From Methylomicrobium agile (GTDB lineage Bacteria > Pseudomonadota > Gammaproteobacteria > Methylococcales > Methylomonadaceae): DNA of 64,000 bases. Location: assembly GCF_000733855.1 (NCBI RefSeq), contig NZ_JPOJ01000001.1:3551001-3615000 (forward strand), given 5' to 3'. Positions 16,971 to 27,277 of this stretch are shown here, in pieces. Numbering within the stretch: position 1 is the first letter of the stretch; each line of letters starts with the position of its first letter. The notes below the pieces were generated by a model. The model saw only the letters and a program-made list of their open reading frames with translations. It had not been told where the DNA came from and did no database searches. The translations under genes were made by a program, and so were the position numbers.

Positions 16971-18875
16971 ATGCAATCCCTACGAGTCATCCTCCTGGCT
17001 ATCGTACTGGCGTCGGGTATCGATGCCTGCGCGCGCGACCGGCAGCGCGAGCGCAGCGACTTCGTGCTGGCCGAGCAGGCGGTCGAGCGCGGCGATGCGG
17101 CCGCTTTTCAGGCACTGGCCGATACGCTGTCCGAGTATCCGCTTTATCCTTATCTTCTGTATCAGTGGTTGAAAAAGGACCTGACGCAAACCGACGGAAT
17201 CCGTGCGTTTCTGGCGGATTATAAAAACACGCGCTACGCTCCGCTGCTGCGGGAAAAATGGCTCAAGTCGATGGCCGCGCAAAACAAGTGGCAGGCTTAT
17301 ACCGAAAATTACATAGCCGACGGCAATGTGGCGCTCCAATGCCTGTATCATTGGGCCCGCTTTCAAACCGGTTTTCAGGAACAGGCCCTGCTGAATGCCA
17401 AACGGTTGTGGATGAGCGGCAGTTCTCAGCCGGGCGAATGCGGACCGCTATTTGCCGAGTTGGAAAAATCCGCGCTGATGAGCCGCGAAATGATATGGCA
17501 GCGTTTCGAAATGGCGTTGAAGGAAAACCACCGGCAGCTGGCCGAATCGCTTGCGCGCCAGCTGCCGAGGTCGGACCGTGATGTCGCTGAGTCATGGCTC
17601 GAAGTCGATAAGAACCCCGAACGGATCATTGAACTGAAGAATCGTTCGGGCAACGATGCGTTGTCCGCCCGAATTTTTGCGCATGGCCTCGACCGGATCG
17701 CCAAGTCGGACCCGGACAGGGCCGTGCGGCTTTGGGACGCCGAGAAACAAGGCCTGCCGCTGGAAGACCGCATCAAGCAAATGACCGAGCGCCGGCTGGC
17801 GCTGGCTTTGGCCTTTCAAAGAAAGGCCGGCGCTTACGACCGGTTGACCGGTTTGAGTGTCTATGACGGCGAGGTGAGGGAGTGGCGGGTCAGGGCCGCT
17901 TTGTTCGAACAGAACTGGGAGCATATCGCAGCAGCCGTGTCGGATTTGACGCTCGAAGAGCTCAAGGAAGCGCGCTGGCAGTATTGGCAGGCGCGTGCGT
18001 TCGAGGTCGCCGGCCAGGCCGCGGAGGCGCGGTCGCTGTATATGCAGGCTGCCAAGGACCGAAGTTTTTACGGCTTTCTGGCCGCCGACGCGGTGTCGCA
18101 GCCATACTTCCTGGCCGATACCCCTGTGCCGCTGGCCGCGAACGATCTGGCGGAATTGGCGGCCGAAAAGGATTTTCAGGCCGTGATCGAGCTCAGGGCG
18201 TTAAACCGCGAAATGGAAGCGCAGCGGCAATGGTGGTTCGCAACGGGAAAACTGGCCCGGGAGAAACGCGCACGGGCCGCCAAGCTGGCGGAGTCGTGGG
18301 GCTGGCATCCGGTTGCGATCAAGACGCTGGCCAAGGCGGATTATTGGGACGATCTGGCCTTGCGCTTTCCGGTCGGCTATCTGGAACAGGTGCGGAACAA
18401 TGCGCTCCGCCACAATCTCGACCCTGCGGTCGTGCTGGGCGTCATCCGGCAGGAAAGCATGCTCGACAGCCATGCCGAATCGGCCGTCGGGGCGCTGGGA
18501 CTGATGCAGGTGATGCCGAAAACGGGCAGGCAGATTGCACGGGAGATTCAGCAAGATCTGGTAACGGACGCCAGTCTGTTCGACCCCGATGTGAATATTC
18601 GGCTGGGATCTTATTATTTCAAAAAACTGCTGCAGCGCTTCAACGGTCATGTGGCGTTAGCGGCCGCGGCGTACAATGCGGGGCCTGCCAGAGCAACGAA
18701 ATGGCTGCCGAATGCCGGGGCGATGCCCGCCGATATCTGGGTCGAAACGATCCCGTTTCGGGAAACACGAAAGTATGTGGCGGCGGTTTTGTCCTATGCG
18801 GTCATTTATCAGCATCGGCTCGACAAACCCGGATTGAAGATCACCGACCTGATGCCCGCCGTTCCGCCCGGGTAA
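16971..18875 (+). CDS. slt: Soluble lytic murein transglycosylase
   Basis: A periplasmic enzyme that cleaves peptidoglycan glycan strands to 1,6-anhydromuropeptides. The start at 16971 gives a signal peptide (MQSLRVILLAIVLASGIDAC...), so an open upstream extension to 16821 is rejected. The 634-residue length is close to E. coli Slt70. A long alpha-superhelical region (about residues 30-440) precedes the lysozyme-like SLT domain, with catalytic Glu in GVIRQESMLD, then SAVGALGLMQVMPKTG and AAYNAGPARATKWLP. The Cys at the end of the signal sequence is not a good lipobox, so it is probably soluble. Confidence 0.95.
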   Translation: MQSLRVILLAIVLASGIDACARDRQRERSDFVLAEQAVERGDAAAFQALADTLSEYPLYPYLLYQWLKKDLTQTDGIRAFLADYKNTRYAPLLREKWLKSMAAQNKWQAYTENYIADGNVALQCLYHWARFQTGFQEQALLNAKRLWMSGSSQPGECGPLFAELEKSALMSREMIWQRFEMALKENHRQLAESLARQLPRSDRDVAESWLEVDKNPERIIELKNRSGNDALSARIFAHGLDRIAKSDPDRAVRLWDAEKQGLPLEDRIKQMTERRLALALAFQRKAGAYDRLTGLSVYDGEVREWRVRAALFEQNWEHIAAAVSDLTLEELKEARWQYWQARAFEVAGQAAEARSLYMQAAKDRSFYGFLAADAVSQPYFLADTPVPLAANDLAELAAEKDFQAVIELRALNREMEAQRQWWFATGKLAREKRARAAKLAESWGWHPVAIKTLAKADYWDDLALRFPVGYLEQVRNNALRHNLDPAVVLGVIRQESMLDSHAESAVGALGLMQVMPKTGRQIAREIQQDLVTDASLFDPDVNIRLGSYYFKKLLQRFNGHVALAAAAYNAGPARATKWLPNAGAMPADIWVETIPFRETRKYVAAVLSYAVIYQHRLDKPGLKITDLMPAVPPG

Positions 18876-18954
18876 AAATGAGCTGATTTTTTTCAGGGCC
18901 TGATAGATAATATGCGGAACCAATTTAATAAAAATTTGCCAAGGTAAACACAGA

Positions 18955-19470
18955 ATGGAGAAAAAGCATAGTCTGACGCGCGACGAATTGTTGATGTCCG
19001 GAAGGGGAGAACTTTATGGACCCAAAAATGCCCAATTGCCGTTGCCGCCTATGCTGATGATGGACCGCATCACGTTGATTACCGATGAAGGCGGGCTGTA
19101 CGGCAAAGGCGAGATCATCGCCGAACTCGACATCAGGCCCGACCTTTGGTTTTTCGACTGTCATTTTCAGGGCGATCCGGTCATGCCGGGCTGCCTGGGG
19201 CTCGATGCGATGTGGCAGTTGGTCGGATTTTTTCTCTGCTGGATGGGCGGGCCGGGCAAAGGGCGCGCGCTGGGCGTCGGCGAGGTCAAATTTACCGGTC
19301 AGGTGTTACCGACCGCCAAAAAAGTCGTCTACCATATTCACATGAAACGTCTGATCATGCGCAAGCTGGTGATGGGCATTGCTGACGCGACGATGGAAGT
19401 GGACGGCAAAAAGATTTACGAAGCGACCGATTTGCGCGTCGGTCTGTTTACTTCTACAGAAGATTTCTAA
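18955..19470 (+). CDS. fabA: 3-hydroxydecanoyl-ACP dehydratase/isomerase
   Basis: Introduces the cis double bond at the C10 stage of anaerobic unsaturated fatty-acid synthesis. The 171-residue sequence carries the active-site histidine in [16 protein letters not shown] (His70) and Asp84 in LGLDAMWQL, at the positions known from E. coli FabA. It forms an operon with fabB (12-bp gap), as in most gammaproteobacteria. AAGG lies 10-12 nt before the ATG. Confidence 0.98.
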   Translation: MEKKHSLTRDELLMSGRGELYGPKNAQLPLPPMLMMDRITLITDEGGLYGKGEIIAELDIRPDLWFFDCHFQGDPVMPGCLGLDAMWQLVGFFLCWMGGPGKGRALGVGEVKFTGQVLPTAKKVVYHIHMKRLIMRKLVMGIADATMEVDGKKIYEATDLRVGLFTSTEDF

Positions 19471-19482
19471 GGTTTAAAGGTA

Positions 19483-20703
19483 ATGAAAAGAGTTGTGGTA
19501 ACCGGTTTAGGTATCGTTTCGAGTATCGGCAATAACCGGAATGAAGTCGTCGAATCGTTGAAGCTCGGACGGTCCGGCATCGGTTTTGCCGATATTTATC
19601 GGGAACTCGGTTTTCGCAGCCATATTCACGGCGCGGTCAAGATCGACCTGGATGCCCATATCGACCGCAAGATCAAGCGTTTCATGGGCGACGGCGCCGC
19701 CTTCAACTACATTGCGATGCAGCAGGCGATCGACGATTCGGGGCTGGAAGACAGCGATATTTCGAACGAAAGGACCGGCCTCGTGATGGGATCCGGCGGG
19801 CCTTCCACTTCGAACCTGGTCGAGGCAGCCGACCTGTTGCGCGAGAAAGGCATCAAAAAAGTCGGCCCCTACATGGTGCCGCGCACGATGTCCAGCACCA
19901 ACACGGCCTGCCTGGCGACGCCGTTCAGGATCAAGGGCGTCAATTATTCGATCAGTTCGGCCTGCGCGACCAGCGCGCACTGCATCGGCCATGCGATGGA
20001 ACTGATCCAGATGGGCAAGCAGGACATCGTATTCGCCGGCGGCGGCGAAGAAGTGCATTGGACGATGTCGCTTTTGTTCGATGCGATGGGCGCATTGTCG
20101 TCGAAATACAACGATACCCCGGAAACGGCATCCCGGCCTTATGACGAAACCCGTGACGGCTTCGTGATTTCCGGCGGCGGCGGCGTGCTGGTGGTCGAAG
20201 AGCTGGAGCACGCGAAAGCGCGCGGCGCGAAAATTTATGGGGAATTGACCGGTTACGGCGCCACTTCCGACGGTTACGACATGGTCCAGCCGTCGGGCGA
20301 AGGCGCCGTGCGCTGCATGCGCCAGGCCCTGGCGACGGTACGCAGTAAAATCGACTATATCAACGCGCACGGCACCAGCACGCCGGTCGGCGATACCAAG
20401 GAGCTCGAAGCGTTGCGTACCGTGTTCGGCGCCGGCCGGGTGCCGAAGGTCAGTTCGACCAAATCCCTGACCGGCCATGCCCTAGGCGCGGCCGGCGTGA
20501 ACGAGGCGATTTATTCGTTATTGATGATGGAAGAAGGCTTTCTGAGTGCTTCAGCCAATATCACCCGGCTCGATCCGGGCGCGGAAGGCATTCCGATCGT
20601 GCGCGAGCGCGAGGACGGCGTGACCCTGAATACGATCATGTCGAACAGCTTCGGCTTCGGGGGGACGAACGCCACTTTGATCTTCGAACGCTATACCGGT
20701 TAA
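19483..20703 (+). CDS. fabB: 3-oxoacyl-ACP synthase I
   Basis: A condensing enzyme that elongates the unsaturated intermediates made by FabA. The 406-residue protein has the catalytic triad: Cys161 in [12 protein letters not shown], and histidines in [13 protein letters not shown] and [12 protein letters not shown]. The C-terminal glycine-rich [14 protein letters not shown] is present. It lies 12 bp after fabA and is followed by a repeat-filled gap, so the operon probably ends here. Confidence 0.98.
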   Translation: MKRVVVTGLGIVSSIGNNRNEVVESLKLGRSGIGFADIYRELGFRSHIHGAVKIDLDAHIDRKIKRFMGDGAAFNYIAMQQAIDDSGLEDSDISNERTGLVMGSGGPSTSNLVEAADLLREKGIKKVGPYMVPRTMSSTNTACLATPFRIKGVNYSISSACATSAHCIGHAMELIQMGKQDIVFAGGGEEVHWTMSLLFDAMGALSSKYNDTPETASRPYDETRDGFVISGGGGVLVVEELEHAKARGAKIYGELTGYGATSDGYDMVQPSGEGAVRCMRQALATVRSKIDYINAHGTSTPVGDTKELEALRTVFGAGRVPKVSSTKSLTGHALGAAGVNEAIYSLLMMEEGFLSASANITRLDPGAEGIPIVREREDGVTLNTIMSNSFGFGGTNATLIFERYTG

Positions 20704-20837
20704 CTCCTAATTCTCTAGCACTGCAAGGCGCTTGGCCGGGCGAGGCATATTGTCCCGTCCTCAGAGTTTCTACTGCCGTGCACGGTAGAAAACGTAAGGG
20801 GACGGGGTTGCAAACCCCCGCTCCGCGTAGATAGACC
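20704..20837. other. fabB 3' intergenic region with hairpin
   Basis: TTCTAC (20768-20773) can pair with GTAGAA (20785-20790) around a loop containing the palindrome CCGTGCACGG. GACGGGGTTGCAAAC (20801-20815) recurs exactly at 50603-50617, so at least part of this gap is dispersed repeat. No gene is seen. Confidence 0.5.
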
Positions 20838-20997
20838 GTAGGGTGGATTCCGATGCGCATGGGTAGGGGCTTTAAGCATCGACGGTCTTGGCTGCGTATC
20901 GTAATCCGCCAAGATTGCCGTAAAAGGCGGGTTCGGCGCACGGAAATGTCTGCCTGATTTGAAAGTCACCCGCAAAGCGCGCCGAACCCGCCCTACG
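20838..20997. repeat. GTAG-type repeat composite upstream of ttcA
   Basis: GTAGGGTGGATTC (20838-20850) opens the composite and GAACCCGCCCTAC closes it near 20996. Inside, a 14-bp perfect inverted repeat (20926-20939 with 20979-20992) has arms GGCGGGTTCGGCGC and its complement. The segment from about 20895 matches the inverse complement of the repeat at 21953-22055 downstream of ttcA. Confidence 0.75.
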
Positions 20998-21027
20998 CAA
21001 TTTCCACCCCTTTAATTGTTTCATCGC

Positions 21028-21930
21028 ATGTCCGATATCCGTTCGAAAACCCGCACCCAATTCAACAAACTGCAAAAGCGCCTGCGCCACAACGTAGGGG
21101 ATGCGATCGCCGATTACCATATGATCGAGGACGGCGACAAGGTGATGGTCTGCCTGTCCGGCGGCAAGGATTCGTTCACCTTGCTCGACATCCTGATGAA
21201 TCTGCAGAAAACCGCGCCGGTCCGGTTCGAGATCATCGCGGTGAATCTGGATCAGAAGCAGCCGGGCTTTCCCGAGCACGTGCTGCCCGAATACCTCGAA
21301 TCGATCGGCGTGCCCTACCACATCATCGAGCGCGATACCTACAGCGTGGTCAAACGGGTGATTCCGGAGGGTGCCACGACCTGCGGGCTCTGCTCGCGGC
21401 TGCGCCGCGGCATCCTGTACGGCTTCGCCGAAGAGCACGGCGTCACCAAAATCGCGCTCGGCCATCACCGCGACGACCTTCTCGAAACCTTTTTCCTGAA
21501 CATCTTTTACGGCGGCAAACTGAAGGCGATGCCGCCCAAGCTGCTCAGCGACGATAGGAAGAACATCGTGATCCGGCCTTTGGCGTATTGCCGCGAAAAG
21601 GACATCGAACGCTTCTCCGCTTTCAAAAACTTTCCGATCATTCCGTGCAACCTGTGCGGTTCGCAGGAAAACCTGCAGCGCAAGGCGATGAAGCAGATGC
21701 TTCGAGGCTGGGACAAACAGTTCCCGGGCCGCCTCGAAACGATTTTCACCAGCCTGCAGAACGTCGCGCCGTCGCAATTGGCCGATGCGAAGCTGTTCGA
21801 CTTTGTCGGCTTGCAGCGCAGCGACGGAGCCGATGACGCACCGCCGCCAATTCGCGTCGAACAGCCGCTGGTTTTCGACCGCGCTTTCGCGAAAGCGCGC
21901 ACGGCCGTGATCCTGGGCACGGCGGAATAA
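21028..21930 (+). CDS. ttcA: tRNA 2-thiocytidine synthase
   Basis: Installs the 2-thio group on cytidine 32 of certain tRNAs, using ATP and an iron-sulfur cluster. The PP-loop CLSGGKDSF activates the base. The CxxC pairs [12 protein letters not shown] and [10 protein letters not shown] supply cluster ligands. [17 protein letters not shown] is typical of the TtcA/TilS fold. The ATG at 21028 gives 300 residues; an upstream in-frame TTG at 21016 is less likely. It is flanked on both sides by inverted copies of one repeat family. Confidence 0.95.
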   Translation: MSDIRSKTRTQFNKLQKRLRHNVGDAIADYHMIEDGDKVMVCLSGGKDSFTLLDILMNLQKTAPVRFEIIAVNLDQKQPGFPEHVLPEYLESIGVPYHIIERDTYSVVKRVIPEGATTCGLCSRLRRGILYGFAEEHGVTKIALGHHRDDLLETFFLNIFYGGKLKAMPPKLLSDDRKNIVIRPLAYCREKDIERFSAFKNFPIIPCNLCGSQENLQRKAMKQMLRGWDKQFPGRLETIFTSLQNVAPSQLADAKLFDFVGLQRSDGADDAPPPIRVEQPLVFDRAFAKARTAVILGTAE

Positions 21931-21952
21931 AGATCGTCGCGTCCTGGTCAAA

Positions 21953-22055
21953 CGTAGGGCGGGTTCGGCGCGCTTCGCTTTTGAGTTTCGGGTTCGGCAA
22001 AGCTTTCCGCACGCCGAACCCGCCTTTTGCGGCAACCTTGGCGGGTTACGGCGCA
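21953..22055. repeat. Second copy of the ttcA-flanking repeat, inverted
   Basis: Starts GTAGGGCGGGTTCGGCGCGC (21954-21973), with the 13-bp arm at 21958-21970 perfectly complementary to 22012-22024. It continues through TTTTGCGGCAACCTTGGCGGG. The reverse complement aligns along its length with 20895-20997, so ttcA lies between two oppositely oriented copies. Confidence 0.75.
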
Positions 22056-22184
22056 GTATAGGTCTGCGGTTCCTAAAGACCGTTCCAATGCGTGCCGTTG
22101 CCCTTCCTACATTTTTTCTTCGGCTAACTACAGCCGTAACCGCCCTCAGTCCGCTCCGAACCCTTACACGAGTCAGCATTGGTG

Positions 22185-25100
22185 ATGGATTCCGCAATTC
22201 TCTCCGAACAATTCAAAACATACGAACAACTTTCTCCCCAACAAGGCGCCATCCTTGACGTGCTGGCCGTTCATGACGGCTATGCCGGTCCGATGCTGAT
22301 CGGCAAATGTCTGTTCGATCTCGGATTCAAAGACAAGGACGGCAAGGCGTTCAAACCGGCAACGCTGGCGCCGCTGCTGGAAGCCTTGCAGGACTCGCGG
22401 CTGGCCGAAAAAACGCCTAAACAAGGTACCTACCGATGCGCACGGCGTTTTGTCGAGCCGCTGACCCGAAAGCTGGCGGAAGAAACGCGCGCCTTCCGAA
22501 AAATCGCCGACAGCATCGGCCGCCATGCGCCGGTGCGCGGCGGCTATTACCGCTACGATAAGGCCGACGACTGTCTGCGCGAAGCGCGAATCCGCTTTCA
22601 CCTCCGCGAGTATAAAGAGGCCGACGAATGCCTGAAAATCGGCCGCCATGTCTTGAATTTGCCGCCCGATCACGACATCTATCTGCGCTGGATCTTGAAC
22701 CCGTTCGATGCCGCGTGGTTGAAGAGGCGCCATCCGGTCATCCTGCACGACATTGCCGGTTACATTGCCTTACATCAATTGAGCCATCTCTATGCCGACT
22801 CGGCCATTGACGATTTTTTAAGCCGGTGTGCGCTCGAACCGGGGCTCGTCAAGGCGCCTCTGGCGACGCGCGTGTTTGCCGAATTGCAATGGCTGCGCGG
22901 CGATTGGGACGAACTCGAGCGTTGGATAACGCCCCGCACCGAGCCCGAATTGCAAGCTGTCGCCGCCGCGCTGGCCTTTATGAAAGGCGATTCGGCGCAG
23001 GCAATTGTCGGTTTCGAAAAGGCGCTGCAGGCGCTCAGGAAAGAAACCGGCAAACGCACGGCGTATTTTTACGGCCTGGCCGGGGTATTCTATCCGCTCG
23101 CGATCATGAAACAGCGTGACGGCGAACGCCTCGCGAAGCTGCCGAACCTGCTCGCCCAAGGGGGCAGGATGGGCGGGATCTGGACCGACGTTTACCGCTA
23201 CCTCGCGCTGTTTCACGAGTTTCAGCAGGGCGACCTGCAGCGGCGGACCGAACTTCTGGCAATGACGCTGCCGTTCAAACTCACCTCCGGTTTCGGTAAA
23301 GACGGCCGTCCGGAAGCGGCGATGGTGATTCCGAATGCATTACAGCATGTGTTTTTATGGCTGATCCAATGTTGGGTCGATGCCGGGCATGTTACGGAAG
23401 TGAGCAAAAATCAGCAGTCTTTATACGCCCATTTACAGAATAACGGCTATCGCTGGCCGGCCGCCGAACTGGCGAAGGTATTCGCTAAAATCGCCCCTGC
23501 CGGGAGCGAACGCTGGGATGCCGGTTTTCTGGCCGAACAACCCCTTGCCCTGGCCGAGCTGTTCGTCAGCCGGCCCGATTGGGATCTGGCCCTGGACGCC
23601 TTGTTGAATATCGCGCCGTCGGCCGGCAAAAGCGCTGACCGGCCGGCGGCCCCGGAGAAGTCGGTCCGCCTGATCTGGCTGGTGTCCTATCATGAGTACG
23701 GCCATACCGTGGCCATCGAGCCCCGCGAACAGAAACAGCAGGCCAAGGGCGGCTGGAGCAAGGGCCGGACGGTTGCCTTGAAGCGCCTTTACGAGGAGCG
23801 TGACAGTTTGGATTATTTGAGCGAACACGATCTGAAACTGTGCAAGACGATCAAGGAATTCCGCGGCGGCAGCTGGTACTACGGGGCGGTCTCTTACGAA
23901 TTCAGCAGCCGAATGCCGCTCGCTCTGGCCGGCCATCCGTTGCTGTTTTGGGCGGATTCGCCCGAAGTGCGCGTCGAAGTGGTCAAGGGCGAGCCCGAGT
24001 TACGGGTCAGCCGGGGAAAAGGCGGCGACAAGATACGGATCGAACTGCACCCGGCGCCGTGGCACGACCTTAAAATCCATGTCGGCAAGGAAAGTCCGAC
24101 GCGCCTGAAAGTCGTCGAATTCGCGCCCGAGCATCAAAAGATTTATTCGGTGCTGGGGCCTCAGGGTCTGGAAGTGCCGATGTCGGCGCAGGAACGCGTA
24201 CTGCAGACTCTGACCGGCATTTCGAGCCTGTTGACCGTTCATTCGGACGTCGGCGGCAGTTCGAGCGGCGCCGAACAGGTCGCCGCCGACGCCACGCCGC
24301 GCGTGCATTTGCTGCCGTTCGGCGAAGGCTTGAAGGCTGCGCTGTTGATCAGGCCGTTTGCGACAGGCGGGGCGTATTATGCGCCCGGCCGGGGCGGCGA
24401 AAGCGTCTTTGCCGAAATCGACGGACGGCGGCTGCAGGCGAAGCGCGACTTGCCGCTCGAAACAACGCGCGCCGCCGAACTGCTCGAAGCCTGCCCGGCT
24501 TTGGGCCTGGCGGAGCAGGACGAAGCCGGCGAGCGGCTGCTTGAAGAGCCCGAGCAATGTCTCGAACTGCTGCTGCAGCTCAAGTCGCTCCCGGAAGGCC
24601 GGGCGATCGTCGAATGGCCGGAAGGCGTCAAATTCCGGCTGCTGGGCCAGGCCGGAAGTACGAATTTCAGCATGAACATCAAACGCGCTAACGACTGGTT
24701 CGCGCTGGATGGCGAATTGAAGATCGACGATCGCACCGTCATCGAAATGCAGGAGCTGCTGTCCCTGCTCGGCAGCGGCAAAGGCCGTTTCCTGCAACTG
24801 AAGGACGGCCAGTTCGTCGCTTTGACCGAAGCGTTCCGCCGCCGGCTGGAAGACTTGCAGGCCTACGCCGACATCAGCGGCAGGAACGTCCGGATCAATC
24901 CGCTGGCGGCTTTGACTCTGGAGGACTGGGACACGGACGGCGGCGCATTCAAAGCCGACAAGCATTGGCAGGCGCATGTCGAGCGCCTGAAATCCGCGCG
25001 CGAGTTCCGGCCGGAGCTGCCGTCGACTTTCCAGGCGGAACTGCGCGATTACCAGAGAGACGGTTATGTCTGGCTTTCGCGCCTGGCGCACTGGGGCGTC

Positions 25101-26420
25101 GGGGCGTGCCTGGCCGACGACATGGGTCTCGGCAAAACGATCCAGGGCCTCGCGCTGTTGGTCGAACGCGCGCCCGACGGTCCGGCGCTGATCGTCGCGC
25201 CGACCTCGGTGTGCCTGAATTGGGAAAACGAGGCGAACCGCTTCGCACCGACCCTGAAGCCCCGGCAACTGGGCGGCGGCGACCGCCAGGGCATGCTGGA
25301 GAGTTTGGGACCGTACGACCTGCTGATCTGCAGCTACGGCCTGCTGCAGCAGGAAGCCGTTGCCGAAATGCTGGCGAAAATCCGCTTTCGGACGGTGATT
25401 CTCGACGAGGCGCAGGCGATCAAGAATACCGCGACCCGCCGCTCGCAAGGCGCGATGAATCTGCAGGGCGATTTCAGGATCGTGATGACCGGCACGCCGC
25501 TCGAAAACCATCTTGGCGAGCTCTGGAACCTGTTCCGCTTCATCAACCCGGGCCTGTTGGGTTCGCAGGAGCAGTTCACCCTGCGTTTTGCCGGGCCGAT
25601 CGAACGCGACCGCGACGCCCAGGCCCGCCAGCGCCTGAAGAAGCTGATTCAGCCGTTCATCCTGCGCCGCACCAAGACCCAGGTCTTGCAGGAACTGCCG
25701 CCGCGCACCGAAATCCCGGTTTATGTCGAACTCAGCCGCGAAGAAATGGCGTTTTACGAAGCGATCCGCCGCGACAGCCTGAACGAACTTGCGAGTAGCG
25801 ACGGCCCGCCGGGGCAGAAACATCTGAAAATCCTCGCCGCGATCACCAAACTGCGCCGCAGTTGCTGCGACAGCCGGCTCGCAAACGCCGAAATCAACTT
25901 GCCGAGCAGCAAACTGGCCGCGTTCGGCGAAATCGTCGAGGAACTGCGCGACAACAAGCACAAAGCGCTGGTGTTCAGCCAGTTCGTCGACCATCTGCAA
26001 CTGATCCGAAACTATGTCGAAGGGCGTGGCATTCGGTATCAATATCTGGACGGTTCGACACCGGCGAAGGAACGCCAGCAGCGCGTCGATGCGTTCCAGC
26101 GCGGCGACGGCGAGCTGTTCCTGATCAGTCTGAAAGCCGGCGGCGTCGGCCTGAACCTGACTGCGGCCGATTATGTGATCCACATGGATCCGTGGTGGAA
26201 TCCGGCCGTCGAAGACCAAGCCTCCGACCGCGCGCACCGGATGGGGCAGCAGCGCCCGGTTACGATCTATCGGATGATCGCCAAACAGACGATCGAAGAA
26301 AAAATCGTCGCGCTGCACAGCCGCAAGCGCGACCTTGCCGACAGCCTGCTCGAAGGTGCGGACGTCAGCGGCAAGGTTTCGGCGGACGATTTGCTGAGTT
26401 TGATGCGCAGCGATGATTGA
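22185..26420 (+). CDS. SNF2-family (HepA-like) helicase/ATPase with long N-terminal region
   Basis: A 1,411-residue protein from the ATG at 22185 (TTG and GTG codons directly upstream are less likely). The C-terminal third holds a full Swi2/Snf2 motor: motif I LADDMGLGKTIQ (about residue 977), motif II VILDEAQAIKN (about 1073), motif III VMTGTPLENHLGELW, and motifs V-VI SLKAGGVGLNLT and ASDRAHRMGQQRPVTIYR. The first ~950 residues include a winged-helix-like start and TPR-like helical repeats; I do not identify a SWIM zinc finger. Snf2 motors translocate on double-stranded DNA and remodel protein-DNA complexes; the target is unknown. No restriction, methylase or defence partner is adjacent. 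Confidence 0.9.
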   Translation: MDSAILSEQFKTYEQLSPQQGAILDVLAVHDGYAGPMLIGKCLFDLGFKDKDGKAFKPATLAPLLEALQDSRLAEKTPKQGTYRCARRFVEPLTRKLAEETRAFRKIADSIGRHAPVRGGYYRYDKADDCLREARIRFHLREYKEADECLKIGRHVLNLPPDHDIYLRWILNPFDAAWLKRRHPVILHDIAGYIALHQLSHLYADSAIDDFLSRCALEPGLVKAPLATRVFAELQWLRGDWDELERWITPRTEPELQAVAAALAFMKGDSAQAIVGFEKALQALRKETGKRTAYFYGLAGVFYPLAIMKQRDGERLAKLPNLLAQGGRMGGIWTDVYRYLALFHEFQQGDLQRRTELLAMTLPFKLTSGFGKDGRPEAAMVIPNALQHVFLWLIQCWVDAGHVTEVSKNQQSLYAHLQNNGYRWPAAELAKVFAKIAPAGSERWDAGFLAEQPLALAELFVSRPDWDLALDALLNIAPSAGKSADRPAAPEKSVRLIWLVSYHEYGHTVAIEPREQKQQAKGGWSKGRTVALKRLYEERDSLDYLSEHDLKLCKTIKEFRGGSWYYGAVSYEFSSRMPLALAGHPLLFWADSPEVRVEVVKGEPELRVSRGKGGDKIRIELHPAPWHDLKIHVGKESPTRLKVVEFAPEHQKIYSVLGPQGLEVPMSAQERVLQTLTGISSLLTVHSDVGGSSSGAEQVAADATPRVHLLPFGEGLKAALLIRPFATGGAYYAPGRGGESVFAEIDGRRLQAKRDLPLETTRAAELLEACPALGLAEQDEAGERLLEEPEQCLELLLQLKSLPEGRAIVEWPEGVKFRLLGQAGSTNFSMNIKRANDWFALDGELKIDDRTVIEMQELLSLLGSGKGRFLQLKDGQFVALTEAFRRRLEDLQAYADISGRNVRINPLAALTLEDWDTDGGAFKADKHWQAHVERLKSAREFRPELPSTFQAELRDYQRDGYVWLSRLAHWGVGACLADDMGLGKTIQGLALLVERAPDGPALIVAPTSVCLNWENEANRFAPTLKPRQLGGGDRQGMLESLGPYDLLICSYGLLQQEAVAEMLAKIRFRTVILDEAQAIKNTATRRSQGAMNLQGDFRIVMTGTPLENHLGELWNLFRFINPGLLGSQEQFTLRFAGPIERDRDAQARQRLKKLIQPFILRRTKTQVLQELPPRTEIPVYVELSREEMAFYEAIRRDSLNELASSDGPPGQKHLKILAAITKLRRSCCDSRLANAEINLPSSKLAAFGEIVEELRDNKHKALVFSQFVDHLQLIRNYVEGRGIRYQYLDGSTPAKERQQRVDAFQRGDGELFLISLKAGGVGLNLTAADYVIHMDPWWNPAVEDQASDRAHRMGQQRPVTIYRMIAKQTIEEKIVALHSRKRDLADSLLEGADVSGKVSADDLLSLMRSDD

Positions 26421-26823
26421 CGAGGAGGCCGCGATCCTTTCGATCCTTTTTGGGCGGCTCGGAGCGTTTTTGAAATTAGGCTCCGGTCCCTCCTTCGCCG
26501 GATTCAAAAAACGGAGACGGCCCAAATCGAAGATGAGATCTCCGGACTGAGACTGCCGTAATTGTCCGGAAAGGGCATAAGAAACCAAAATTTATTTTCA
26601 TTAATAATAAAAATAAAAACAGATATTTATGAAATATTATTAATGTGATTTAAAGGCGGAAGTTAATGTAACTTAGAGGCGATAGTTAAAGTCGTGTCAA
26701 GTGATTTGTCAAGAGTTCCGCGTGGAACAAACACCGTAATTTCTGCCGGTTTCTTCTTTCGCTCTACTTTAGAATCATCTTTATCCCGTTTGAAGCATTT
26801 GGACGGTGAAGCTTGGTAGCCTG
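26421..26823. other. AT-rich intergenic region without a supported gene
   Basis: From about 26590 to 26660 the sequence becomes strongly AT-rich, unlike its surroundings. A minus-strand frame at 26663-26845 (60 codons) has no ribosome-binding site and ends inside a repeat. I do not call it a gene, although it could be a remnant. The palindrome GTTCCGCGTGGAAC lies near 26714-26727. Confidence 0.4.
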
Positions 26824-26941
26824 GTAGGTCGGGCAACAGCTTCACCGTTGCCCGACATTTGGGCGGCGAAGAGGGTGCTCGATGATCCGTAACCGTGTCA
26901 CATCGAAAATATCGGGCACAAAAAGCGCGTGCCCGACCTAC
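26824..26941. repeat. 118-bp element with 12-bp perfect terminal inverted repeats
   Basis: GTAGGTCGGGCA (26824-26835) and TGCCCGACCTAC (26930-26941) are exact inverse complements at the two ends. The left end also forms a hairpin, GTCGGGCAAC (26828-26837) with GTTGCCCGAC (26847-26856). The GTAG terminus is typical of REP sequences mobilised by REP-associated tyrosine transposases. No transposase is encoded inside. Confidence 0.75.
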
Positions 26942-26963
26942 ACGACTACACGACTACGCGACT
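26940..26963. repeat. Three tandem 8-bp units
   Basis: ACACGACT, ACACGACT and ACGCGACT follow one another directly at the right end of the 118-bp element, overlapping its last two bases. The array could be replication slippage at the insertion junction. Confidence 0.7.
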
Positions 26964-27277
26964 GGCACAATAAAACTTATTTAAACAATAAGTTATGATT
27001 GTTTGTTAAGGTTTGTTAAAAAGAGCTGGCTAAACATCCTAAGATTCATTAAGAATTTATCTTAAACTTATGAATTAATTGGTTTTCTATCTTCTTTGGC
27101 GTGGGAGGAGAGTTAGCCGCAGGTGGCAGAAAAGAGCAGGGGAAGCTGGAAGTGCTGCGCCGGAGGAAAATGAAAGGGACTGCATGAGGAAAAAGAGCGT
27201 AGACCCGTGCGGGGGTCTGCAAGCGTGCAGTAATTATCTGCGCACAGGGCGCGCGGTGCGGGGAAGGCGCGCCTGGT
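26964..27277. other. Intergenic stretch downstream of the rhodanese gene
   Basis: AT-rich to about 27080, with short direct repeats of TTTGTTAA around 27000-27017, then GC-richer sequence up to the rhodanese stop. No credible gene or terminator is seen on either strand. Confidence 0.4.

Noticed and set aside
24000-26588. 862-codon frame antisense to the SNF2 gene
   Set aside because: A shadow of codon bias on a high-GC gene. It has no recognisable domain.
26663-26845. 60-codon minus-strand frame in the AT-rich gap
   Set aside because: No ribosome-binding site, its start lies in a dispersed repeat, and no family resemblance.
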